Origin: Nitrospira sp.
GTDB lineage: Bacteria > Nitrospirota > Nitrospiria > Nitrospirales > Nitrospiraceae
Assembly (NCBI GenBank): GCA_005116895.1
Contig: SWDO01000001.1
Span: 244,888-288,467, forward strand
Direction of reading: 5' to 3'
Length of the DNA: 43,580 nt
The notes below the pieces were generated by a model. The model was not told where the DNA came from and made no database searches. It saw only the letters and a list, made by a program, of their open reading frames with translations. The translations under genes were made by a program, and so were the position numbers. Of the stretch, positions 34,473-43,580 are shown one piece after another; the stretch's first letter is position 1, and every line of letters begins with the position of its first letter.

Positions 34473-35591
34473 CTAAAGGCGAATGTATTGTTGACCGGGA
34501 AGTTGGCGGATCTGCCCGTTCAATTCCAACGAAAGCAATGTCGCCGATACTTGCGCGGCACTCAGTCCCGTGCTCTCGATGACGGCATCGACGGATCGCG
34601 CCTCATAGGACAGAGCGTCATACACCAACGCATCTTCTTTTGCTAATGGTGCGCGCGCGTCCCTCGCGGCTTCGTCAAAATGCAGCATGGCCCGCTGCCG
34701 CGCATCGATTTGCGGAAGAATCTCATCCAGAATGTCTTGGGCCCCTTCAATCAGTTTTGCCCCCTCTTTGATCAAGCGATTCGATCCACGACAGGCTTCT
34801 TCCTTGATGGAACCGGGTACGGCAAACACCTCTCGACCTTGCTCCAACGCCAGTTTTGCGGTGATCAAGGAGCCACTGTCGGTTGCGGCTTCGCCGACGA
34901 GCACGCCCAATGACAGCCCGCTGATGATCCGATTCCTTCGAGGGAAGTGATGACTTTGCGGCGCAGCACCGATCGGCAATTCTGAGATGACGGCGCCATG
35001 CGATTCGATGTTCCGCCTCAACGTGTGATGCTCTGATGGATAGGTCCGATCAATGCCGCACCCCAGTACTGCAATCGTGCGGCCCTTCCCCGTCAGCGCG
35101 CCTCGGTGCGCCGCAGCATCGATTCCACGAGCGAGGCCGCTCACGATCGTCACCCCACATCCTGCCAAGTCCTTCGCAATCTCCTCGGTAATGAGTTTGC
35201 CGGATGGCGTCGCTCGCCGTCCACCCACGATTGCCACCGCGACCTCGTCCTTCAGTAAGACGCTTCCGCTCACATATAATAATGGTGGCGGATCGGAAAT
35301 GGCTTTCAGACGGGCCGGATAGGATTGATCGAACAAGGTGACGGTTTGGATCTTGAGGCGTTCAACTGTCTTCACTTGGCTATCGATCTGCCGCCGAATA
35401 CTCGATTCTGGGCCTCGCCGCACGGATTGAGCCAGTTCCGGGCTGCAACCAAGACCAATCAAGTCATCGATCGTTGCGCCGAGCACTGCATCGGGCGCTC
35501 CAAACGCATGGATCAGCTTGAGAAGGGTGCGATCGCCGACACCATCAACCGCTTGAAGCGTGAGCCAGGAGGTCAATGATCCATCATCCAT
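34473..35591 (-). CDS. dprA: DNA processing protein DprA
   Basis: DprA binds incoming single-stranded DNA and loads RecA during natural transformation. The 372-residue protein has an N-terminal helix-hairpin-helix-like region (GVGDRTLLKLIHAFG), the Rossmann core (VAIVGGRRATPSG, SGLARGIDAAAHRGAL, FPRRNRIISGLS, VFAVPGS) and a C-terminal winged-helix domain (residues about 310-372, STGLSAAQVSATLLSLEL). It lies upstream of topA on the same strand, a common dprA-topA order. Confidence 0.95.
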   Translation of the reverse strand: MDDGSLTSWLTLQAVDGVGDRTLLKLIHAFGAPDAVLGATIDDLIGLGCSPELAQSVRRGPESSIRRQIDSQVKTVERLKIQTVTLFDQSYPARLKAISDPPPLLYVSGSVLLKDEVAVAIVGGRRATPSGKLITEEIAKDLAGCGVTIVSGLARGIDAAAHRGALTGKGRTIAVLGCGIDRTYPSEHHTLRRNIESHGAVISELPIGAAPQSHHFPRRNRIISGLSLGVLVGEAATDSGSLITAKLALEQGREVFAVPGSIKEEACRGSNRLIKEGAKLIEGAQDILDEILPQIDARQRAMLHFDEAARDARAPLAKEDALVYDALSYEARSVDAVIESTGLSAAQVSATLLSLELNGQIRQLPGQQYIRL

Positions 35592-35693
35592 GATCGGTCT
35601 TGAGCATCAGAAGGAAGCTCGTTTCAATGGTTTGGAGGGTCCGGCAGGCAGCACATCTCCCCCGACACACACGGCGGCGGTGATGATGCTCGA

Positions 35694-37208
35694 CTAGAAC
35701 ACGACCAGATCGTACTGCTCAAGATGCAACTGACTGTCCGGTGTCACGATGATTTTTGCTGAGCAGTCCCGCTCCAATACTTCCACTCCGTGTCGTTCTT
35801 CGTCTTGTAACAGTTCCGCCACTGTGGGGTGGGCTCCCACGAAAATCCGTTGCTGATCAGCCGATGATTCAATCCGCCGGATCTCGCGGAAAATTTCGTA
35901 CGCCACGGTCGTAGGAGACTTCGTGTATCCACGGCCCTCGCAATAGCGACACGGCTCTGACAGCGACCGTAACAGATCCTCTCGTACCCGCTCGCGTGAG
36001 ATTTCGATCAGGCCGAGGTCGGAAATCCTGGAGATCCTGGTTCTCGCCTTATCCGATGCCATGGCATCCACCAACGCATGATAGACCTTATCCCGATTCT
36101 TCTCACGCTCCATATCGATAAAGTCGACAATGATAATGCCGCCGATGCCCCGCAACTTCAATTGATAGGCGACCTCTTTGGCCGCCTCGAGATTATTGCG
36201 AAGGATCGTCTCTTCTTGATCTCGTTTCCCCACGAAGCGACCCGTATTAACGTCGATCACCGTCATCGCTTCGGTATGATCGATCACGAGATGCCCGCCC
36301 GACTTGAGCCAGACTTTCCGGCTCATTGCACGGGCAATTTCTTGCTCCACCCCGAGATGCTCGAACAAGGGCGCATCCTTATCGTAGAACTGAATCCTCG
36401 AAGTCTGTTCAGGAGAAAATCGCTGCACAAAGCCTCGAATGGCTTCGTATTCCTCTCGTGAATCGATCCATAATCGATCCACCTTTTTGCCAAACAAGTC
36501 CCTCACGACACGGAAGCTCAAGCTCAAATCCGAATGCAACAATGCGGGAGCCGGTAAGCGTTCTCGCTTCGTCAAAATGTCCTGCCAAAGAACGTGTAGA
36601 AAGTCGACATCGGATTTCAATTCATCTTCCTTGACGCCTTCACTGACCGTCCGCACGATATACCCAAAACCGGGGCGCCTCACCCGGCGCATGATCTCTT
36701 TCAGTCTCGCCCGTTCTTCATCCCGCGGAATTCGCCGCGACACGCCGATATGGTCGACGTTCGGCATAAAGACCAGATAGCGTCCTGGAAGCGAGACGTA
36801 GGCCGTCACGCGCGACCCCTTGGTGCCGATCGGGCCCTTTGAAATCTGGACCATCAACTCCTGGCCTTCACTGAGCAGTTGTTCGATCGGCTTCGCGCTC
36901 TGACGCTTCGGCCTGGGCATATCCGAGTCTTTATCGTCTTCTTCGGCTTCGGCCTCAACCAACATATCACCAGGCTCGGCGTCCACCAGTAGATCCGACA
37001 CATGCATAAACGCCGCCTTGTCCAGGCCGATATCCACAAACGCAGCTTGCATCCCCGGCAAGACCTTGGCCACCTTTCCCTTATAGATATTTCCGACAAA
37101 ATCCTTATGCTTCGCGCGGTCTCCGAACAAATCGGTGACGACTCCGCCATCCAGCACAGCCACACGGGTTTCTTCCCGCGCAACGGTGATCGCAATTTCA
37201 CTTCCCAT
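35694..37208 (-). CDS. rng: Ribonuclease G/E family endoribonuclease
   Basis: This 504-residue RNase of the Rne/Rng family acts in RNA maturation and decay. It has an N-terminal S1 RNA-binding domain (GNIYKGKVAKVLPGMQAAFVD split around the S1 strands) with a short acidic insertion (EAEAEEDDKDSD). Catalytic aspartates are in TVIDVNTGRFVG and IIIVDFIDM, and the zinc-link cysteines in CRYCEGRGY. There is no long RNase E scaffold tail, so RNase G is the better name. The ATG at 37208 is chosen for AAGGAG six bases upstream. It follows rodA on the same strand. Confidence 0.94.
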   Translation of the reverse strand: MGSEIAITVAREETRVAVLDGGVVTDLFGDRAKHKDFVGNIYKGKVAKVLPGMQAAFVDIGLDKAAFMHVSDLLVDAEPGDMLVEAEAEEDDKDSDMPRPKRQSAKPIEQLLSEGQELMVQISKGPIGTKGSRVTAYVSLPGRYLVFMPNVDHIGVSRRIPRDEERARLKEIMRRVRRPGFGYIVRTVSEGVKEDELKSDVDFLHVLWQDILTKRERLPAPALLHSDLSLSFRVVRDLFGKKVDRLWIDSREEYEAIRGFVQRFSPEQTSRIQFYDKDAPLFEHLGVEQEIARAMSRKVWLKSGGHLVIDHTEAMTVIDVNTGRFVGKRDQEETILRNNLEAAKEVAYQLKLRGIGGIIIVDFIDMEREKNRDKVYHALVDAMASDKARTRISRISDLGLIEISRERVREDLLRSLSEPCRYCEGRGYTKSPTTVAYEIFREIRRIESSADQQRIFVGAHPTVAELLQDEERHGVEVLERDCSAKIIVTPDSQLHLEQYDLVVF

Positions 37209-37369
37209 ATTGACTCCTTTGGTCTGCAAGCCACAGAACCCAGCTGAGAACGCTAGGACGCAGGCCTAAGCCCAGGTCCGTCACTCGCTCCACACACCGG
37301 CGCTCCCGGCTTTCGATAGTATCTTCTCCGAATGACGAAACTCGAGCGTTCCGCCTGATCGGTCACCGA

Positions 37370-38491
37370 TTAATAAAATAGGCTTAACCTCTTCCGTTTG
37401 ACGTTCAATAACAAACCCAATGCCGCCATGGTCATAATCGTGGCGCTTCCACCGTAGCTCACCAAAGGCAGAGGAATACCGACGATCGGAAACATCCCCG
37501 CCGTCATGCCGATATTCACCACAACACAGAAACACAACATCGCCACGATCCCCACGGCAAGCAGTGCGCCAAGTTGATCTTTCGCCTTGGACGCGATTTC
37601 CAGCGAGAGCCAAATCAACCCTACAAACAACGTCAACAAGACCAGCACGCCAAGAAAGCCCCATTCTTCTGCAAAGACGGCGAATACAAAATCGGTATGG
37701 CCTTCAGGCAAAAACTTCAGCTGACTTTGGGTGCCGCCGTAGAGCCCCTTCCCTAGTAGCTCCCCAGAGCCGATCGCGATCTTCGATTGCAGAGCATGGT
37801 ACCCCTTCCCGCCAGGGTCGTAACCGGGGTCGACAAACGCCATAATGCGCTGTCGCTGGTAATCATGCAAGGACCCCCACACGCCCTCCCACGCAAACGG
37901 GAACAGCATGATCGAGAAGAGTAGAATAAACCCTAAGGCTTTCGAACGAACGCCCACCATGAGCAACATCGCGGCATACACCGCGACAAAGCTGAGCCCA
38001 CTCCCCAAGTCGGGTTGTTTTAAGATGAGGAGGAGACCGGGCAACACTAAAAGCCCCGGAACGATGACACGCTGCAGCCATCCTACACGAGGGGCTTTCG
38101 AGTAGTAATGCGCCAACACCAAGACGAGAACGAGCTTGGCGAATTCAGACGGTTGAAACGTAAACGGGCCCAGCGCGATCCACCGCTGCGCGCCCTTACT
38201 CGTTCGCCCTTCAAACAACACAAACACGAGCATCAGCAAGATCACGGCGTAGGCGGGATAGGCAAACCGCGCAAGAGAATGGTAGTCCGATGCCCACATG
38301 ATAAGGAAGGCCACCGCACCGAGGCCGATCCATATCAACTGCTTGAGATAATACGGCGCCATCCCGCCCTTCTGCCCATGCGTGACGCTATAAATGGACA
38401 ACACACCGATCCCCAGGATGGCCAGGATCAAGGCAACATAACGAATGTCGAAACTATCGAGTCCTCGATGTTCGGTCAATCGATCGATCAT
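37370..38491 (-). CDS. rodA: Peptidoglycan glycosyltransferase RodA
   Basis: RodA is the SEDS-family glycosyltransferase that polymerises lateral-wall peptidoglycan with PBP2. The 373-residue protein has about ten membrane helices and SEDS motifs QPDLGSGLSFVAVY, GGTQSQLKFLPEGHTDFVFAVF split in the large loop, and GIPLPLVSYGGSA. The start overlaps the mrdA stop by 4 bp, typical of mrdA-rodA coupling in mre clusters. Confidence 0.96.
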   Translation of the reverse strand: MIDRLTEHRGLDSFDIRYVALILAILGIGVLSIYSVTHGQKGGMAPYYLKQLIWIGLGAVAFLIMWASDYHSLARFAYPAYAVILLMLVFVLFEGRTSKGAQRWIALGPFTFQPSEFAKLVLVLVLAHYYSKAPRVGWLQRVIVPGLLVLPGLLLILKQPDLGSGLSFVAVYAAMLLMVGVRSKALGFILLFSIMLFPFAWEGVWGSLHDYQRQRIMAFVDPGYDPGGKGYHALQSKIAIGSGELLGKGLYGGTQSQLKFLPEGHTDFVFAVFAEEWGFLGVLVLLTLFVGLIWLSLEIASKAKDQLGALLAVGIVAMLCFCVVVNIGMTAGMFPIVGIPLPLVSYGGSATIMTMAALGLLLNVKRKRLSLFY

Positions 38492-40359
38492 GAGTCTTTC
38501 GCGGATCGCTCCGACCTATTCACACCGGATAGATCCGAGGTGACGGCCGGCACCTGTGGAGCGAGCTTCATATACGTTTCAATCACTTCTTTCGCAAGAG
38601 GAGCCGCGGCGGCCCCACCGTGCCCCATATGTTCCGCAAGCACGGCAACGGCGATCTTCGGCGATTCCACCGGCGCAAAGGCGACGAACCACGCATGGTC
38701 TCGGAACTTTTTGGGAATGTTCTCTTCTGGTCCAGTCCGGAGCGCCGCCACTTGCGCCGTCCCCGTTTTCCCACCGATCGTGACCATGGAGGATTTCGCT
38801 CTCGTCGCCGTTCCCTTTGTGACCACGTCGGCGAGTGCGTCCTTGATGACACGGAAGGTTTCCGGTTTCGCATTGATCTTCCCGCGCGGAACAGCCGGTA
38901 ACTCTTGCAGGTTCCCCGACATTCGATCCATGACTGCCTGCACAAGACGAGGACGGTAACTGACGCCATTGTTCGCAACCGTACCAACGAGACTCGCCAT
39001 CTGTAGTGGTGTCACCGTCACGTAGCCCTGTCCAATGGCGGCTGAAATGGTTTCACCAGGCAACCACTGCTCGTTCTTGGCCTTTTGCTTCCAGGCGGTT
39101 GATGGCATGATACCGGCTCGCTCCGATGGCAATTCCACTCCAGTCGCCTTCCCAAGCCCGAAATCCCTCCCAAACTCAGCCATCACATCGATCCCCATGC
39201 GTTGACCGATCGTATAAAAGTACACGTCACAGGAATGGACCAATGCATTGTGCAGATCGACGTACCCATGCCCGCTGGCTTTCCAGTCGTGATACAGCCG
39301 CTTGCCAAACTGGTATCCCCCATTACAAAACACAGTACTGGAAGGCGACATGGTTTTTGTCTCTAACGCGGCGACGGCCATGGGAATTTTGAAGATGGAA
39401 CCGGGGGGGTATTGCCCCTGTGAGGCCCGATTGTTCAAGGGACGTCCTTCGTCCTGCACGATTTCCACCCACTGCTTTGCAGTCAGTTCCCGTGAGAGCA
39501 CGTTTGGATCGAAGCCGGGACGGCTGGCCATCGCCAGAATATCACCGCTGTTCGGATCAAGCGCGACGATGGCACCGTATTCTCCGCCCAGTAGATCCTC
39601 GGCAACCTTCTGGAGCCGCACATCGATCGTGAGATAGAGGTCATTCCCCGCTTGCGGTCGTTCGACAACCACAGCTTTCTTCTCATGGCCAAGCGCATCA
39701 ACTTCGACGTTCTTTTGTCCAGCCATTCCACGCATGTGTCGATCATAAGACTTTTCCACACCATATTGCCCCACGATGCTGCCTTGATGGAGATCGACAA
39801 ACTCAGGTTTCTCCAATTGATCCGCTGAAATTTCTCCCACATAGCCCAGGAGATGGGCCGCCGTCACACCGCCTGGATAATTGCGCTGCGACTCGACCTG
39901 AATCATGACCCCAGGCATATCGAGACGATTGGATTCCACCAACATGGCATCGCGCAAGGTCATACGGTCTTTGATCTTGCGCGGGAGCAGCTTGCTGCCT
40001 TTAGCTGTCATTTTTTTTCGAACAAGGGCCGGGTCGAAACCAAGCAAGTTACTCAACTGCTGAATCAATACTTCGCGATCCTTCACGTCTTCCAGCGTCA
40101 CGTAGAGGCTGAAGCTCGGAACGTTATTCGCCAAGAGAACACCGTGCCGGTCATAGATCAAGCCGCGTGCCGGTTCGAGCAGCACCAGTCTGGTACGATT
40201 GTTTTCCGACAAGTCTCGATAGTACGGCCCTTCACGAATTTGAAGATGCCAGAGGCGAAGTCCGAGCAGCGCCACCACCAGCAAGAGCCCCACACGGAGA
40301 ATGAAGAGCCGTCGATGGAGATCGCCAAATTCTGCTTCCGGATAATGTGTCGTCGCCAT
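38488..40359 (-). CDS. mrdA: Penicillin-binding protein 2 (transpeptidase)
   Basis: This is the elongasome transpeptidase, 623 residues. An N-terminal membrane helix (about 22-42) is followed by the pedestal domain and the transpeptidase domain with active-site serine in PPGSIFKIPM (SxxK), the second motif in HSCDVYFY and the KTGT box in GGKTGTAQV. The C-terminal extension is short. It lies between mreD and rodA in the standard order mreB-mreC-mreD-mrdA-rodA. Confidence 0.96.
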   Translation of the reverse strand: MATTHYPEAEFGDLHRRLFILRVGLLLVVALLGLRLWHLQIREGPYYRDLSENNRTRLVLLEPARGLIYDRHGVLLANNVPSFSLYVTLEDVKDREVLIQQLSNLLGFDPALVRKKMTAKGSKLLPRKIKDRMTLRDAMLVESNRLDMPGVMIQVESQRNYPGGVTAAHLLGYVGEISADQLEKPEFVDLHQGSIVGQYGVEKSYDRHMRGMAGQKNVEVDALGHEKKAVVVERPQAGNDLYLTIDVRLQKVAEDLLGGEYGAIVALDPNSGDILAMASRPGFDPNVLSRELTAKQWVEIVQDEGRPLNNRASQGQYPPGSIFKIPMAVAALETKTMSPSSTVFCNGGYQFGKRLYHDWKASGHGYVDLHNALVHSCDVYFYTIGQRMGIDVMAEFGRDFGLGKATGVELPSERAGIMPSTAWKQKAKNEQWLPGETISAAIGQGYVTVTPLQMASLVGTVANNGVSYRPRLVQAVMDRMSGNLQELPAVPRGKINAKPETFRVIKDALADVVTKGTATRAKSSMVTIGGKTGTAQVAALRTGPEENIPKKFRDHAWFVAFAPVESPKIAVAVLAEHMGHGGAAAAPLAKEVIETYMKLAPQVPAVTSDLSGVNRSERSAKDS

Positions 40360-40368
40360 ACTGAACGC

Positions 40369-40869
40369 CTACATTCGAGATTCGGACATCACCTGCTCAA
40401 TATTCAAACGACTCCACAGAAGCCAGTAGATCGCTCCTCCAATGACCGCATCAAGGCAGGCTTGGGGCAGTACGACCGTCCAGGCAGCCCACCACAGATC
40501 TTGCTGAGGGCTAAGCGTCAGGGCAAGCGGCGTAACCAGACCGACCACACATGAGACAACGAGCAACCCCATGACGAGCACAACGGGGCTTAGATACACC
40601 ACCTGCCGGCCTGCGAGACCAGCAATATACCCTACGACTCCCTTGAGAATCGCGCTCGAAATCAGGTCCTGCGCGGAGAACAGACTCATCGCCCATCCAA
40701 GCGCGAGCCCGACCAACAAACCATCAAGCTCTCCTGCTATGAGTCCGATCAAACACACCGCTACGAAACCCAGATCCGGTCTCACCCCCCACACGCTGAG
40801 GTGCGAGAGAAGAACTGACTGAACCGGCACAAGACCAACGATGACGGTAAAATAAACAAGCGCTTTCAT
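40369..40869 (-). CDS. mreD: Rod shape-determining protein MreD
   Basis: MreD is a small polytopic elongasome protein. The 166-residue product has five to six membrane helices and the region GVRPDLGFVAVCLIGLIAGE with GLALGWAMSLFSAQD, typical of MreD. It overlaps mreC by 4 bp and is 9 bp from mrdA. Confidence 0.93.
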   Translation of the reverse strand: MKALVYFTVIVGLVPVQSVLLSHLSVWGVRPDLGFVAVCLIGLIAGELDGLLVGLALGWAMSLFSAQDLISSAILKGVVGYIAGLAGRQVVYLSPVVLVMGLLVVSCVVGLVTPLALTLSPQQDLWWAAWTVVLPQACLDAVIGGAIYWLLWSRLNIEQVMSESRM

Positions 40870-41738
40870 AGCTTGGGCTTTGGAACGCCAAGTCTCTCCC
40901 CTTCGGTCGGAAGCGGGAGGGACCGAATAACTAAGACGTCCTCGACCCGATTCGGATCTACCTCCGGAGAAAGCTCCGCAGATTGGAACAGCGCTTCCTC
41001 TTCTTTATCGATTCGTATAATCGTGCCGATCGGTATCCCGCGGGGGAACCCACCAACCAGTCCTGACGTGACGACGTGATCACCAGGCCGTGCATTGGAC
41101 AACAACGGAATGTACTTGAGTCGAGCCTGTCCCTGCGTCGTCCCTTCGACGATTCCCTCATCTCTCGTGCGTTGGATGAGTCCGGCAATCGCATTATTGG
41201 GATCGGTCACGAGCAGGACAACGGCCGTGGAGGCCGTAGTCTTGACGATGCGACCAACTACACCTGCCGGAGTAATCACGCCCTGGTCTGATTGAATCCC
41301 GTCGGATGCCCCCTTGTTCAGAATGATCGTCTTGTACCAATTACCGATATCACGCCCGATCACTTGGGCGGCCACGGATGTGGGAAGGGCTTGCCTCTTA
41401 AACTCCAGCAGAGCTGACAGCCGCTCCGTCGCCGCCGACGCTTCTCGCAGTTGCCCGTTTTGTTCCTTGATCAGATCCAGCTCTCGTTTCAACTGCTGAT
41501 TTTCTTCTTCAACCCCTTGGAGGGCCACGTATCGTCCCCAGATATCGGCGATCCGATCATGGATCCCAGCCACGGCCTGGAGGGGCCAACTGATAACCCA
41601 TCCCAAGGGACTGCCAATCGACTGAAAAACACTTTGGAGTTGGCCAGGTAGAAGCAGGAAGCCGAGCACGAGAATGACGGCAAGCCCGAGAGCGATACGC
41701 CGAGCGTTGTACGATACGCGTAAATTGACCATCCGCAT
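40866..41738 (-). CDS. mreC: Rod shape-determining protein MreC
   Basis: MreC is the periplasmic scaffold linking MreB to the wall enzymes. The 290-residue protein has an N-terminal membrane helix (about 12-32), a coiled coil (LQGVEEENQQLKRELDLIKE) and the beta-rich MreC domain with DIGNWYKTIILNKG, GVITPAGVVGRIVK and GLVGGFPRGIPIG. It starts just after mreB, and its end overlaps mreD. Confidence 0.96.
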   Translation of the reverse strand: MRMVNLRVSYNARRIALGLAVILVLGFLLLPGQLQSVFQSIGSPLGWVISWPLQAVAGIHDRIADIWGRYVALQGVEEENQQLKRELDLIKEQNGQLREASAATERLSALLEFKRQALPTSVAAQVIGRDIGNWYKTIILNKGASDGIQSDQGVITPAGVVGRIVKTTASTAVVLLVTDPNNAIAGLIQRTRDEGIVEGTTQGQARLKYIPLLSNARPGDHVVTSGLVGGFPRGIPIGTIIRIDKEEEALFQSAELSPEVDPNRVEDVLVIRSLPLPTEGERLGVPKPKL

Positions 41739-41751
41739 GAGGGATGGAACC

Positions 41752-43327
<1,576 letters not shown>

Positions 43328-43580
43328 GGGATCTCCTTCTAATTAGTGGCAAAGTATAACAAAATACACCAACTTGCACAAACAAAGTACGATCTTTTTT
43401 TGAGTAGTTGTTTTCGAAGCCATCCTAAATCCTCACATGGATCTTCACGAAAGACACGACCGTTCGGCACACTCCAGAAACCAGCTACTGGATCCCACCT
43501 CCGAGCATCTGCGTCAAAAGCGGCTCTGTAGATAGCAAGTTAAGTTGTCCGGTTTTTGTAGCACATGATCTGTCCGGTAT
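43328..43580. other. Right-edge stretch without recognisable gene
   Basis: These 253 bases include the RDD ribosome site and an AT-rich part that should hold its promoter. A 61-codon plus-strand frame (43346-43531) shows no family resemblance and no ribosome site. Nothing else is visible before the edge. Confidence 0.45.

Overview
The window looks like chromosome from a comammox (complete ammonia-oxidising) Nitrospira-type bacterium. This rests on the 3' part of amoA plus a full amoB with the mature N-terminal histidine and HxH copper ligands, an octahaem hydroxylamine dehydrogenase (haoA) with haoB, and a complete System I cytochrome c maturation operon (ccmABCDEFGHI) directly upstream of haoA. 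That combination is known from published comammox Nitrospira genomes. Clade (A or B) cannot be decided from what is visible. amoC lies outside the left edge, and no cycA/cycB or amoD/amoE is in the window.

Layout. 1-1770: end of the amo operon with a strong terminator. 1771-5541: a polytopic membrane protein interrupted by an in-frame amber codon, a MOSC-domain protein and an M28-type peptidase with an altered active-site motif. 5638-15616 (minus strand): ccmA to ccmI with mostly 4-bp overlaps, then haoA-haoB behind its own near-consensus sigma-70 promoter. The Ccm system would attach the eight haems of HaoA, so this block reads as a haem-protein assembly unit next to its main client. 15796-22671: a DUF1269 membrane protein, a sodium:dicarboxylate-type symporter, a lipoprotein animal-type haem peroxidase, a decayed REP-associated transposase between inverted repeats, an FKBP-type prolyl isomerase and a concentrative nucleoside transporter.

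22841-27157 is a small defence/toxin-antitoxin island: a HEPN-MNT pair, a frameshifted DUF4160 gene next to an intact DUF2442 gene, a retron of the Ec67/Eco2 style (reverse transcriptase fused to a TOPRIM domain) with a recognisable msr-msd bounded by a 12-nt a1/a2 repeat, a 33-bp near-palindrome over the retron promoter, and a HigB/HigA-like module. 27355-32138 holds a DCC-family thiol oxidoreductase, an outer-membrane barrel, NhaA, a TetA-like MFS transporter and a PagL-like lipid A deacylase.

32419-43327 (minus strand) is housekeeping: topA, dprA, an RNase G/E-family gene, rodA, mrdA, mreD, mreC, mreB and an RDD-family protein. topA is broken: its two halves are in different frames, and the segment expected to carry the catalytic tyrosine is missing at a junction near 33511-33520. 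This is either an assembly or sequencing artefact or a real loss. The window therefore contains several interrupted genes (membrane protein at 2088, DUF4160, RayT, topA), so read-level verification matters. The most interesting single element is the complete retron locus.
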